From positions 33,686,583 to 33,750,582 of the forward strand of contig NC_089985.1 of assembly GCF_036417845.1 (NCBI RefSeq): a stretch of 64,000 nt of DNA, read 5' to 3'. The notes under the pieces were generated by a model. The model saw nothing but the letters and a program-made list of their open reading frames with translations. It had not been told where the DNA came from and did no database searches. Positions 1-13,400 of the stretch are shown here, one piece after another (the stretch's first letter is position 1; the number at the start of each line of letters is the position of its first letter). The position numbers and the translations under genes are program-made. The stretch is from Apteryx mantelli (taxonomy: Eukaryota; Chordata; Aves; Apterygiformes; Apterygidae).

Positions 1-330
1 TCCTGCTCACAGAAGAAACATTTTCTTTTTAACTCTCTCTCAAGAACGCTGGAGAAAGCCAGGGGTATCTGACATATTTTGGCTTGCTGTAACTAATACT
101 TCATGGTCTGATGATAAACATAATAGGCCATAAGCTAGGTATTGTGCCGAACTTGTGTCTAAGGCATTAATTGTTGAGAGCTGGAATTGAAATCAGATGG
201 CTCTCTTCAGGTTGACATAACCCAGTGGATTGTTCTTCACACCTGAGTGGCAAATAAATCAGTGCCGACCTGAGAGCATGTGACGTTGTATTGCTTATTA
301 TGGTACTGGAGCGAACAGATCAGAAAAAAA

Positions 331-370
331 TACACACACACATGCATGCACACACACATACATAAATACA
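331..370. repeat. (CA)n microsatellite, interrupted
   Basis: Two CA runs split by catgcatg, trailing into catacataaataca. Simple repeat in intron 2. Confidence 0.9.
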
Positions 371-3300
371 CGGAAATTATTCAGGCTCTGTGTTGCTGCA
401 GCTGCTAAGCTTTTACATTAGGGACTATTTTAAAGCTCTTTAAAAAGAAGCATTTTGTCTCAGCTTTAATGGGACTGAGCAACTGCACTTTCCTTGTATG
501 CCAGCTAACTTTTCCTTTCTCAGAACGTCTCCCTGAGCTAAGAAGGACATTTCCAAACCCTAGTGTACAACCCAGAAGCTTTGCTAACACAACAGGAACA
601 CCACCACCCTGTTAAATGTCAAAGCCTTTATGTGAGCTCTTCACCAGGACAACTAAGGAAATTAGTACTGGCTGAAGCCAACTGGTCTGTGCATAGTTTG
701 GAGATGAAGGAAGCAAAAGTTAAAGGAGTGAAAGGGAGCTGAGGGAGAGAGAATTGTTGCTGAAAAGAATTTTTAGTAGAAATAGGTTTGCCACAACAGA
801 CTTTTAGTGTTAAAAAAGGCACCATTAAGTGGAATGCACTTTTGAAAGCAAAAAAATGTGGGCAATTAAGATGGTTGTATTTGTTCAAATGGTGTGTGGG
901 AGGAGGTATCATTTGATTGACATTAATTGCTTCTATTAGGGCTGTGTATACTCTACTTTAGCCAGGCACCAATACAGACATACAATCCATGGATTAAGCA
1001 GAAGACAGTGGCTCTTTTGTAGCACTTGGAGTGCATTTGGAGCTGAACGACAGTCCTTGAAGCAAGGAGCCGGCCTGCACAGAAATCCCAGTGGGAGCTT
1101 AACATCACAGGTGGAAATGTTCTCCTGGAAGGTCTTGCCACCTGCTCCAATTGCTGCATTTAAATGTTTCAAGGCTTTTGCAGTAATACATAACGGTCTT
1201 CTCAGCTCTTACTGCCATGGTGCACACTCACACCCTAGGATGTAGGTCATAGTCAAAGACTCATCTGAGCCTATTTGGCCTATCGACTACCTTAGTAAAT
1301 GTCTCCCAGCCAAAGATTCGAGAAGATGGTAAGTAGCGAGCTTCTATTCCAGCTATTCGTGACTCCCCAGCCTCATTAACCATATACCACTAACACCAGA
1401 TGGCCATTGGAGCAGCATTTCTCATAGCTGCAGCACAAAGTCCAAATTCACATCTCAGAAGACACTTGGAGCACTCTGCTACCATGAGAAGAAATAAATA
1501 AATTCCTGTCTTTTCTTCCTCCCCGATAATATGGTTCAGAAATTTCCTAATGGCAAAAACATCCTCTGCCAACATTCCACAACACCTATGAGAAGATGTA
1601 ACAGTGGGAGAACAGCTACAACAAGACTTTAGACAAGCAGCTTAGACAAAATGTCTCATTTTTAGATAACTAAAATTAGATGAGATATATCAGTCTCTCA
1701 TCATTTTCCCATTCAAACAATAGAGATATTAGCACTTCTTTATGAGTGCATTCTGATGAAAACATTGTGAAATTCTTAGATGCATTGTCACAGTGAGACA
1801 TGAAAGGATCTTATGAGATGAACTTCAGGGAACATATCTGTAACTGCCGGAGTTGAAGAAAGAGCTTGACAAAGATACCTAATAGCTCATTCCAAGATGG
1901 GTGAATAGTGAACTTTTTTTTTAAACTCACTGTCAACAGCAATGGAAAATATTGCTTTATGCTGACTTGAAATGCCCTTTTTTACTTTACTATTTTCCTA
2001 GTTTTAGTCAAGAAAAAGTTTTGTTTTGGGATGCTCAAACTCAAGCATTTCATTTCATCTCTCAGAATATTTCCATTCCCTCCAAAAACTCTTTTAAAGA
2101 CAAGCAGGTAGAATATATACAACATTTAGACAAATCTCAAAATGAATCCTTATGTTGAAATGAGAAATCAAAATGCTTCTGTTCAAAAAAATTAAAATGG
2201 AACCTCTTGATAGGACCGGAGCGTGCAAGAGGAGGGCAGGGATGAAACTACTTGGCACAAATTTCCAAATACTCTCAATTAACTCAAAATGGCTTTTCCC
2301 AGGAAATAATCTATTTGCTCCCACACATCTGACCTCTGTTAGGGGGGCAAACAGACCTCAGGCCTGATACTGCTCCTTGGAGGGCTAGGGAAAAGGGGGG
2401 AGAGCTCTGTGCTGGACGTACCTTCCCTCATCAGAGAGCTTCTGTCATGGAGATGCTTTTAACTGCTTGTCCCATAACATTTACAGACAATCATAAAAAG
2501 GGGAAGTGTAATTCTTGTAATTACATTTGAGGAGCTGTTTTAATGAATATTAAACAGCTTTAAACATCAAAGTATTGACTGAAGTGGAAACATAATATCT
2601 TTACTACCAGCCCTTTCCCCTCGCTAAAAGAAGGCGCAGTGAGGAAGGGAGAGCAAGGGTTTTATCAGGAATGTCAGGAACAATTTATACAAGCTCGGTG
2701 ACCTGTACTTTGAACTAGGCTCTCCACCTACAGTCTGTAACATCCTATAAAAAGATATGCCATTATCTCCTTTGCTGCAGCCAGCCATCCTGACAGGAAA
2801 GGCTGGCTGCCTGCAATGCCTGAGGAAACACTTGGACAATTAAAGGCAGACAAAGGTCCTCTTTTTCTTTTTTTTCCCCTTTCTTTTTTTTTCCCCCCTC
2901 TTATGCACTGCACTGTTTGCTGCACAGGATTTCTTCAGAGCATCTCAGGAATGGCAATTTGGACCTTTCAAAAAGGCCAGGCCTGAAAATTAGTTCTAGC
3001 TACAAAAACTATCAAGAGCAAAACCTGAGAAGAACCATCTACACTGACATATTCAGCTGCTTAACTGAAGTATTTTCACAGATTTTATTCTCTATAAAAG
3101 AGAGTCAAAAGATGCAATGGTCAATCTACCAAGCCATACCCCACCTGAGTTCTTGAATCACAGATACCATCTCAAACACACTTCCAATAAGTGTGCACTG
3201 GCACGAGGGCTGCCTAAAAAATGCAAATCCCTATGTGTGTGAGGCAGGGTACAGCAGGACGGCCACAGCGGGATCGCAGCGCTCGCACACCCCTTCCCCA

Positions 3301-6300
3301 GCACGCTCCATCGTCGGTGCAGTGAGGGGACGCTTGGAGAAACACTGCCTTTGCTTGCATCAGCCACCCTGAAAGCCACCTCTTCCCTCAGCTCTCCAAA
3401 GTACACAACATGTTCCATGGCTCCTGGCCATACGAAGATGTGGGGATCCTACAGGAAAGCTGGCCACTTGTATCTCTAACCCTGATCTAAGCCATGTGCA
3501 AAACTGCAATCAGTGAAAGGATCATTAGTTCCGCCGGCAATACATCATCATCATGGCTAGATCATGGCACACCCTTGCAAGAACAAGACTCCTTCTGTAC
3601 TTGATTACTATTTATTTATAGTACACGATAGTTACAGTAACACAGAGAGGCTAGAACTGAGATCAGGATAGGAACTGTAAAAAGACCTTATCACTGAAAA
3701 CAGTGGGTTTTGCCTAAGGAACAGTTTTATATGAGAAAATACCAATATAAGAATGTTTCTCAGAAGTATGCTGATATTGGCAAAATTTTTGGCAACAAAA
3801 ATTCAAAATCTCTGGTTTCAGCAAAGCAAAAGTGGTTTATTTCAACTACTTTGTAGACAAGAAGAGATTAAAGCAGTGCAATAGGTGAGTCAATATTAAA
3901 TGATTTGACTTCACTGAAATGGGCCTGATAAATTCACTTTTAAATTTCCGGAACACATTCTTCCAACTTTCTGTTTCATTGGAAATTTAGACATTTCAGT
4001 TTTCATTCTGACTGGTGAGGAAAAGACAGACTCTGCAGTACTCCCAGTGGGAGAGCAGTCCGACTCCTTGACAAGCTTAATTTGTAACGTTCATAAGTAA
4101 GTGAGACCAATGGCAGGAAGCAGATCAAAGTGATTCACCTACCAGCAGTCTAATCTTTCCTCCCAGGACAGCCCCTGACCACTAGAAGATCACATCTCCC
4201 CAGGGAATGATGGCAAACTACAAATGAAAGAAAATGTGCCACATGAGCTGAACTCCAGCAAGGAACCAGCCTGCATTTCTCTGCAAACTGATGTTGCAAG
4301 CCATGGCCAGGATGCTCTGCACTGAACACACACTCCAACTAAAATCTCTTTGCCTATAATAAACGTATGTTTGGCTCAAGAAGGAAATCATTCAGCATGC
4401 TTCATATGTTTTTTGCTGTTTAGTTCCCTATTCTCGCTATAAAATCCACAATAAAACATAAATAACCAAACTGGAAACAGCTTCTCTAGAAATCAACCAG
4501 AATATCTCTGAGCTATAAATATTCTGTCACTGCCTATTTAATTTCTAGTACTCAGGAAAATGGAAATACAAGAGACAAATGGTGATGAATGCTGAAACCA
4601 AGGATATTTTTTTGACACTGGGAGACAGCACTGGCTCTCCCTGTGGGGCAGTGTCTGCGGCATGCTGATAGCCATCTATGTCCTAGCAGTGTCAGCCTTC
4701 AAAATGCCACAATAGCACCGAATGCCACAATCACCTACAAGGAATAAATGAATCCAAATGATCTACTCAGTCATTGCATTGCCCATTTGAAAGGGCAGAT
4801 GTCAGAAGACCAAACACAAGGACAACATTTATAAAGAATCTCATCAATTAATTTGGTAAGAAAAAAAATTAAGCAGGATAGCCCTTATTCACTACAGCAG
4901 CCAAGTTCAGGTTTCCCCTTGAACTCAGCACATGCTTAAACACTACACTGAATGAACATAATCTCACACAACCTGAACAGCTCACAACAGGAGCCCAGAC
5001 CTGGAGAAAAGAAAGACTAAGATTTATTTGCCCCAAATCACAGGAGCTGGAGACCACTGGGGAATTCCACCCTGTCCTCCTTCCCCTAGGCCACTGCTCC
5101 AGCCACTGGGACATACTTCCTCACGGCAAAGGATGCTGTGCAAGACCTGCGTTGCTTCGCTGCAGCCACAGTGACGGCACAGCTCCCTGCCTGCCTGCCT
5201 GCCAGGTGAACCGTTCAATTTACGCTACGGTGTCTTTTGCTCTCAGTCAAGGGACCAGCAAAACTGACTCCCTAATCAAATTACAAAAGGAAAGATCAAA
5301 CAAATTCTCATGGGAAATGCTGGGGACATTTCAAAATGACTCTTTAAGCTAAAAGCTTCCTGTTAGCATTTCTCCCTGGGACGTGTTTCATTGGTATTTA
5401 TCATGCTATTTCTTTCCTGTCAGATACTTTCTGCTGTGTATTTAGGCCACGCAAAACAACTTAATATGTTAAAGAGAAACTCGGGGCTCTGACAGCAGCC
5501 TGTAGAGATTGCGTTCCTTGTCTCACACAAGCCACACGAGCCTAAACCCAGTGTAACATACTGAAAGTTTACTGCACAGTAAATACTCATTAACGGTGCA
5601 CAGTGCTGATAAAATCCCTCTTCACCGCAACACCTGGCTGCTTGCGCAGTAGCTGCAGGGGAATGCCAGGCAGTACAGTTAAAGACTCATCTCAGCACTG
5701 ATCTATCTACCCTTAGGGGACAAAGCTGGTAATTATTGAGCAAATAACCAGACTCTGCTCTTTTCTGTGCCTGTGCATCAAAATACAATCCAATCCTGAT
5801 CCAAAACCATTCTGATTTCATGCGCTGTGAATCAGGCCCATTGCAAACAATTCCCCCCACACACCTCCAAGAAGGGAAGGCAACTGCATGAAGAGACTCC
5901 CTGCATGGCTTCAGGGAGGTAGGAACCCAGAGATAAACCCTCCACATACAGATTCAACAGCTTGCTGGTATCTTATTTCCCAGGGCTGAGACACTGCCTT
6001 GGCTTGTCCTGTGACAGAGGACGTGCCTGGTGCACAGCAGCAAGAGATGGATGAGGGCCCAGCTGTCCCTGAAGAGGGAGGCTTTTAGCTGGCTTTATCT
6101 GAGTGGAAACCACCCAGAGCTGGAGCAGGGACCTCCATTCCCCTCCTGATCCCAAAGTCTGGTAGAAAAGAGGCTGAGAAATGTAAGTGCATGAGAGCCA
6201 GGCTTGTGTTCAAGGTAGGAGACTGCTGGGAAGCTTCTCACTTGGTGGATGGATCACGTCAGGTCTGACCGCCTTAGGCAGATGGGCTGGGCCAAATCGC

Positions 6301-7429
6301 AGCCTCAAGGTCGACGTACCTGGAAGGATCAAGCTCCCCGGAGCTGCTCTGCAGTCCCTTGGGAGGACTCACTCCCACCCTGGTGGTCCCCACTATGCTG
6401 CGGAGGCAGGACCGGGTACCGTGCGCTGTGCTGCAATGTGCAGTGCCAGGAACTCTAACCCCCCTTTTTCTTCAACCTTAGTAGAGACAGTGCTCTGGCT
6501 GGCCAATGCCAGAAACCCCAGGGAGGTCAAAGGACCTCAGGAAATTTGGGAAAAAATGTTCTGCTGGGACCCCACACACTCTGTCTTCCCCCTAGATTAA
6601 ATCAATCTGCCTCAGCTTCCAGCCAAATCAAGATATGGGCTCATCTTGCTAAATATAACTCTCAAGTAATTTCCTGCATATTGGGACAGAGTCATTTGGC
6701 AAATGCTAGATAATGTGTAACAAAAACACCGGGCAGTGGCGGACGCCTGTGGCTGCCCATAAACCATTAGCGGCAAGGTCAGCAGCCTCCGACCCTGATT
6801 ATGTAACCCCGTGCATTACCATTCCTCAGTTTATTTTCTCTTCCTCTCATGAGAACGGTAGAAATTTTAGGAACAGGGAAAGGGCATCCAGCACAATCTG
6901 CCTGCCATTTCCCAGCAATCTTCTTAATCCTACTCCTTTCTTTAATGCTGTTCTTTTCCCAAGCCCCTCCTCAAAAGAGAAATGGAGGTGTCCCTTGAAC
7001 TTGGAAAGTATAGTCTTAAAGTATCATCTTAAAAACGTAATATAATGTCTTTACATTGCTTGCCATTCCCCAGTAACTTATTCCATATGCTTAATTACTC
7101 TTTGAGCCTAATATGTCTGCCTTATTCCCAGCTAGCTTCCCAGGTTTTTCAACTATCCTCCTAATTCTGAACCCCTTGCCAATGGTGTCATCTGTCCTTC
7201 AGGAATTTCGAAGTTCTATTGAGAATTTAAAGATTAAAAACAAAAGAAGAATCAGAGTCAGCTTCCATCTAATTAACTATTCCGCCTCCAATAGCAACTG
7301 AAAGGGAAAGAGCGTAACATAACGAGTCACATAGAAAATGGTTGTTTTCCACGGTATATCCTCCCAGTGTCTGGAAATCATCACTTTAAGGACTGCCTGA
7401 ACTGGACGTCGTATCAGGACTAGGAGCTA
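371..7429. other. Intron 2 stretch, no gene seen
   Basis: Ordinary AT-leaning non-coding DNA. Apart from the MIR-like remnant near 5,024 and a short CTGC-type run at about 5,184-5,202, I see nothing assignable. The 137-codon open frame at 6,187-6,600 has no recognisable domain and is considered chance. Confidence 0.6.
5024..5115 (+). mobile_element. Possible MIR-like SINE 3' remnant
   Basis: Contains ttatttgccccaaatcacag, gagctgg and a tail ggccactgctccagccactg. This resembles the 3' half of MIR-type elements (cccaaggtcacagagctgg ... ctgctctaaccactag). Short, so tentative. Confidence 0.4.
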
Positions 7430-7620
7430 CTCATGGACTTGTCTTCCATGAACGTGTCTACTCCCCTTTCAAATCCATCTGTACTCTTGGCCTCCACAAT
7501 ATCCTGTAGCAATGAGCTATTTAATTATGTGATATGTGCCACAGTTTTGCAGTCCCTTCTCACTAGGTGAGATTAACATCTTTTAAGCATTCCTCATGGA
7601 GACTGTCTATCACCTCATTA
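7430..7620 (-). mobile_element. CR1-like LINE 3' fragment, antisense (copy A)
   Basis: The plus strand carries, in order, tggacttgtcttccatgaac, gtactcttggcctccacaat, atcctgtagcaatgag and ttaattatgtg. This is the reverse complement of the 3' part of a CR1 family abundant in sauropsids. The copy is divergent and short. Another copy of the same family follows about 300 bp downstream in the same orientation. Confidence 0.7.
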
Positions 7621-7734
7621 TCCCAGACAACCGCTTCCAAAACCAATAATGTTTGTCTGTGGTCCAGCGTCCCCTGATTGGAACAATGTTGCTTATGAGG
7701 ATATCCTGAGAGCTAGACACCTCAAAAGCATCAC

Positions 7735-8160
7735 CCTGGGATACTGCATCAGATCAGTAGTCAGGCTAGCCCCTATTCGTGCCTGATATTAGGAGATGCC
7801 AGCAGTTCCAGAGAAAGCAAGCTAACAGCAAGCAGTATGAGTATCCATCTCATAGGAAAAGAGCATTAATCCTGACTAGTCAGAGGTGAATTTATGCAAT
7901 GAAGCAGAACTTGTTATCCATGGAAATATCATACATTTTTGGATTTTGTGTGTGGGTTTTTTTTTAAATTCCTGCTAAGTTCCTGGTCTCAGAGACACCT
8001 TGAGGCAATGAGTTCCACTTTTTAATTAGGTACCTTGTGAAGTATTTCCTTTTACTAGCATTTCTTTCACCACCTTTCTATTTTTATCAAATGTCATCTT
8101 GTCCTTGAATTATGAGGCTGAGCAAATACAAGTTTCTGATCTCCAAACTATGTATTTTCT
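7735..8160 (-). mobile_element. CR1-like LINE 3' fragment, antisense (copy B)
   Basis: It starts with agatcagtagtcaggctagc and continues after a divergent stretch with ccttgaggcaatgagttcca, ttaattaggtaccttgtgaa, gtatttccttttactagc, gtccttgaattatgaggctg and agcaaatac. It shares the caatgag...ttaatta block with copy A, so the two are independent or duplicated insertions of one family. No coding capacity is left. Confidence 0.7.
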
Positions 8161-8482
8161 TATGTTTACTCATTCCAGCTCTTACAACTTACCCTAGGAG
8201 GTCAGCAGCCATTTCTATTCTGCAGCTTTGCCCTGGGCTGTTTCAACAATAATTTCCAGATTCATTTCCTGACGACTGTTTCTTTTAGCCCACATTTCCT
8301 ATGCTGGCTCCCACACAGTTTTAGCCCTACCTCCATTACACTGCAGGTTTGCCACCTGCAGCTCCACTCATCTCCATGAATGGTGACACTTCAAACAGAG
8401 TTGCACTATTCCTTGCTCTTTGCTCTCTCTCCTGTTGTAGATGTTAATGGATTTCTCTTCCATTCACAATACAGATATTCAT

Positions 8483-8565
8483 AAGAATATTAGACACAGG
8501 ACCAGAAGGGATCCAGTGATGCAGTTCAGCATAAATACACACTTACTGACATCTACCACAGGCAA
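8483..8565. mobile_element. Possible CR1-like remnant
   Basis: The phrase aggaccagaagggatccagtg resembles the 'aggaccagaagggacca' start found in a sauropsid CR1 3' region, here followed by unalignable sequence. It is short and uncertain; it may belong with the CR1 cluster just upstream. Confidence 0.35.
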
Positions 8566-9439
8566 GACAGATTTTACTCTACGTATGAGTTCATCTGATT
8601 TAACATTATAACCACAGAGGGATTGGGTTTAACTCTGGCTAAATTCAGTCAAATTAATCAAACTGAATTCTATCTACTGAAATTGTATCGATTATATCAA
8701 ACCGAATCTCTGTTCTTCATCAAGGTCACTGATTTACTGCACAATGAACTGTTATGCCTCAGCAGTGATGGATGAACTTCAGGAAGCACTGGAAGGTGGT
8801 TTGGAGTAAATATTCACATCTTCAGTTGCTTATTTCAGCCTAAGCATTACTGCTGGGACTTGGGTCATATCTAGCCATATGAAACCATCACACTTGACAC
8901 AGTTTCCAGCTGGAGACATAATTCATTCCAGGGTAATCACAGGTCAAGTTCATCCTAGCATTCATGTGTCCAAATGGACCCAGGTTTTTAGAGAGGTTCA
9001 TGGGGCTGTGATGAACCTTGCCCAAGATTCATGTTTTCAAGAGAGTATTTCCCTGCTGCAGTGCACTTAAGAAAAACCTTATTAGATACTGACATGGAGA
9101 TCTAACTGTCTCCTATCTTCCTGACCAAACAAATTTTTGTTTTTCTACAGCTGTTTTGGCTGCTCTTGTCTAATTTTGGATCAGGTAGCCCTCTTTGTAT
9201 AACATAATGTCCTTTCCAGTTGAAGCAAATCACGGTTATATTGCTCCCACCAAGTGTCAAAATAAAGTGGAGGGAAATTGGTGCTTGTGCTTTTCAAAGT
9301 CCATATTTTTCTCATTAATTTCACAGAAGTTGAGTAACTAACTCCCCTGCCAGCTTTAAAAAAATCACATCCTACTTATCTTAGCTATCTAGCAATCTTG
9401 CGATCATTAAATTACACCTGGCACAAACACAGCTGAGCC

Positions 9440-9740
9440 AAAGAGGAGCCAGTCAATGTGTTTTCACTGAAAAATATTTCATTGAAAAAGGATGTTTGTT
9501 ACCAAAAACTTACACATTATGAAAACGTTATTGTGAAAATTAAAATCAGTAATGAAAAAAAAAGAATTAATTTTCTAAATAATGCTCACGTTTTCATTTT
9601 TTAGAAATCAAATAATTTTACAAGAAAAACAAAAAAGATACCTTTTAAACTGAAAAGATAAAATGAAAATCAAAAAAATCTCCCAATTTAAATGGCAACA
9701 TTTTAGAGTAAATAAAAATGATAAAATATTTTCCACAATA
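9440..9740. other. Strongly AT-rich low-complexity stretch
   Basis: About 300 bp dominated by A runs and T runs (for example tgaaaaaaaaagaattaatt, aataaaaatgataaaatatt), with hardly any C or G. There is no open frame or recognised repeat family. It could be a matrix-attachment-like or simply degenerate low-complexity tract. Confidence 0.6.
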
Positions 9741-10442
9741 TATAAATAAATTAGCATTTTTGGTCATCTGTATTCCCAGAAGTCAAAGATGGCATCAGAG
9801 TTTGACATTTTCAAGATTAAGTATAAAAGTTGAACCTTCAGCTTCACTTCTCTCTGATCACTTCTTCACATGTACATGATTTATTTTTCATATACAATTT
9901 TCAAGTGCTATATAGTAACTAAGGCCTTTCCCCACAAAATAGGACAACAGTGCCAGAGGTTTTACCCTTCCACATATTGTGAATTATATTAAGGTACTTT
10001 GAGGTTGTTAATATGTAATGCATAACTCTTAGAAAAATTCTACATTAAGACCAGGCTGTTTGCCATTTTTCCCATGAGATAATCAGCTCTGTATACCCAG
10101 TGTCCCCATCCGGCCTTGGTGAGTTATGTTGCTGTAATGCACTACCATGCTTTTCGCACATAGCTGCAATGCGTGATATCCCCAGGTAAAAACACACCCT
10201 GCTGTGCCAGTGAAGACACAGCAAAAGATACTGTCATACTACTTCCAGGGCAAGAAATTAGAAACGACCTGAGAAGACTGAGTTTGCAACCCCACCCTCA
10301 AAAACTTGCAAAGAGTTCAGGTACTACAAAGTTGGGGCCAGACAAACTTTCCTTCAATATTTCAATAATCAAAATTCCCAGGCCAAGTCCCTGGTTTCAA
10401 ACAAATGTAAGAATAAAAATTTCCCCATGATGTTTTGGTAGA

Positions 10443-10467
10443 ACAGTGTTTTTTCAATAAACACTGT
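10443..10467. repeat. Perfect 9-bp hairpin
   Basis: ACAGTGTTT (10,443-10,451) and AAACACTGT (10,459-10,467) are complementary around a 7-nt loop, in AT-rich intron sequence. No known element recognised. Confidence 0.5.
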
Positions 10468-13400
10468 GTTTTAACGAATGGCAAAACCATGTTTCAGTAA
10501 ACTTGGAGGGATTCCTCTCCAGATACACAGACCTGAGAACAGCTAGTGCTTGGCTTGAAATTACTTCTTATACTCTTCCTGCAGGGAGGGATTTAGGAGT
10601 TTAACAGTACTAATGCAAGACCTGGAGGTCTGAGGAGGATATGAAGACCACCTGAAGTGGAAAGGACTCTGGAAAGGCATTGCTGAACAATGCTGTGGTA
10701 TTATAAAACTTCCTCCCCACAGGAATTAGCAGCCATTACTCAGCATGCTTCTCTAATGAATTCCTTTTCATTGCTTAAGTTGACGTGAAGTTACCAGGCA
10801 CTGCCACCTCCAGTAGCATTATGAACCTCTCCTTTTAGAGTACTCAATAGGCTTGCTCTTCAGGAACTTCTAGTACAGTTATGGAGTGTTTAGCAGTTTG
10901 AGAAAAGAGATTGCAAGACACAATACTAAAAGAAACCTGGGCAAAGCAAGGCAATGGCTGCAAATTAAACAGAGGCAACAAAGCCACAAAGGCAGAGCAG
11001 GTGAATGGTCTTTCTCACACAGAATGTCCCAAGAGAGCCTACATATTTGGGGGCTGGTCCTCCTGAGTCCCTTTGGGATGCTTAAAATAACTGCCTGATT
11101 TGTGGACCTATTGGTCTAACTCCCCCAATGCACAGATTACGTGACAGCCCGTCGATCTAGGCTGAATGACTGGCAGAGACCCATCGGAGGCAGCAGAAGT
11201 CAATTAAGTCTCTGCTTACACACAGCTTTTCTGAGCCAAGCTAAATTTTTATAACCCCAAACTGTTCTGTTTCAAATTCTAAACTCACACTTTCACATCC
11301 CCTCCAGTAGAAAATATGTGAATTAAATACATGTGTAACACAGAGACACACACACTCAGAGCACCTTAGGAGACCCGGATAGTTACCAGGGTTTGAGGTT
11401 GTGTTGCTTTGTTTTGTTTGGGAAGGGGGGGGAGTGTTTTTTAAATGAGTGAGTAAAGAGACTTGATGCCATGGGTTCTGCGTGGCAAGAGACATTACCA
11501 TTGCTGAAAGTCCTGTGGGAAAGGAAGAAATCACTGCCCTTAAAAAAAAAAAAAAGCAGAGGTCAAATCAATGCAAGGGTTCTTCTGATCTCCAAGAGTT
11601 AAGTGGGGTTGCAATTATCCAATCGAAGTTCTCCAGGGCCCCACCCTGAGCGACTGCCTTAGCTCATGCTTCACCTTTTCTACCCATTACTTCGCATTTG
11701 TTCTTATTAACTATTTGTGGTTAGCCCCAGGACAAAAGTGTGAGGATCCACCTGGTAACAGCTACCCTCAGACAAGTTCATTCTTCAGCTTCTTCTTCCA
11801 TAAGCAGGCAAATGTTTGAGTACTTATCCAAAAACATAGGTACAATCTGGCAGCACAACTCACAGGAAACATCCCTCATGTGGGAGTTTCAGCACTTGCT
11901 GTTTCTAGAGGTGCCAGAAATACTAGGGGTGGAGGGAGTGCTTTTCTAATAGTATTTGGAATATTTCTCACATCGTTTGGAATGTAGCTGGGAGAATAAT
12001 TTATAATGAATCATTTTATTTTAATTAATTTCGCTGTTTATTCTGGGGGTGACTAACACACACCCTCAACTGCCTTATGTGTACTTGCTTAAAATTTCTT
12101 CTTTAGTAATTACGGCCAGGAATAATGGGGGAAACACAACAAGCAGTTTGTTGAGCCCATTTTATCTTTGAGAGTTGAGATTTTTCAGTCTCAACCACAT
12201 GACTCACATACTGTGATTCTGCACCTTGATGAGATAACTGTCACATTCTGGCTCAAATTTCAAGACCAACAGATGTAATTTCAAATCTGAAATTGATTAT
12301 CCATAAATATTTTGCAACAGTCACAAATTTGCTACTTTAATGAAGAATCTGGCAGGTAATCACAGCAAGCTCAAAAGGGGTTTACCTAGTCAGGGGAGTT
12401 AATCTTCAACTGTAAAAAAAAAGGGCACATACTTCTTCCAGCCTCAGAAAAGCAATGCATGAAAAAAATAAAAATTAAACATTTCCTCATAAATGTGGTT
12501 TATTTTGCTGCCTGTGTTTATGAAGGAGGCAGTTTCACACCAAGAAAGAGGTATCTAAGAATATAACTGGCAAATTCTTTTTTGAAATGCAGAGAAGACC
12601 CATGAAATAAATATGTTGAAATACCTTTCCCATATCTATGCAATATGAGGACAAATCCTTTATGGGTGAGGGGTTCAAGGCCCCTAATTACTAGCTGCTT
12701 TCCTTAAAAAACTACTCTGCTCCTCTGTTGTCATCAGAGTCCTTGACTTTGTTTTCTGTTTCAAGAGAACAGACTCAGCCTTGTCGCAGCCTTCTGAATG
12801 TTTCACCAGGGTGGTGACAAGCCGTTGTGCCATTTTCTCAGAAGAGGACCATGATACTTGAACCATATGTCATCACTTGAAGCCCACATGAGTTGTAGGA
12901 CTTCCTCTCTGTGTTAAGTGGAAGATAGATTCTTTAGCAAAGTCTTTTATCTGCCTGAATGCAATTCAGCCAGCCAGTTCTTTTAAACGCCTTCCATCTG
13001 CTTTCTATTCAACCCTAGCAGGCTTTCAAGGTAGATATATTCGTCCATTTGTTTAATTATTTCATCCACACAGAGACATCTTGCTGCTCCAGGTTTATTC
13101 AGCCTGCTCTTCATTTCTGGTACAAGTTGAGTACCCACTTTTCTGGGTTTCATGAATCTGACTATTTTTTACCCACCTTATTACCTGCATTCAACAGAAG
13201 GTGCCTATCTTGTCTATATGAAGCTGATTTCCAGAAGATGGTATTTAAGCAAGCTACTAGGAACAATTCAGAGATGCCACAATTTCCCAGAAGGTAGTAA
13301 TTTCTGAGTCTGCATGCACTGCAGGAGAGGAACCTTTTTTTTTTTTCCTATGGTAATATAGGAATTGCCAGATATCACAACAGTGATCCCTCTAAATCCA

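Noticed and set aside
6187-6600. 137-codon open frame in intron 2
   Set aside because: No domain or coding-like composition; overlapping frames of similar quality, consistent with chance in a locally G+C-richer patch.
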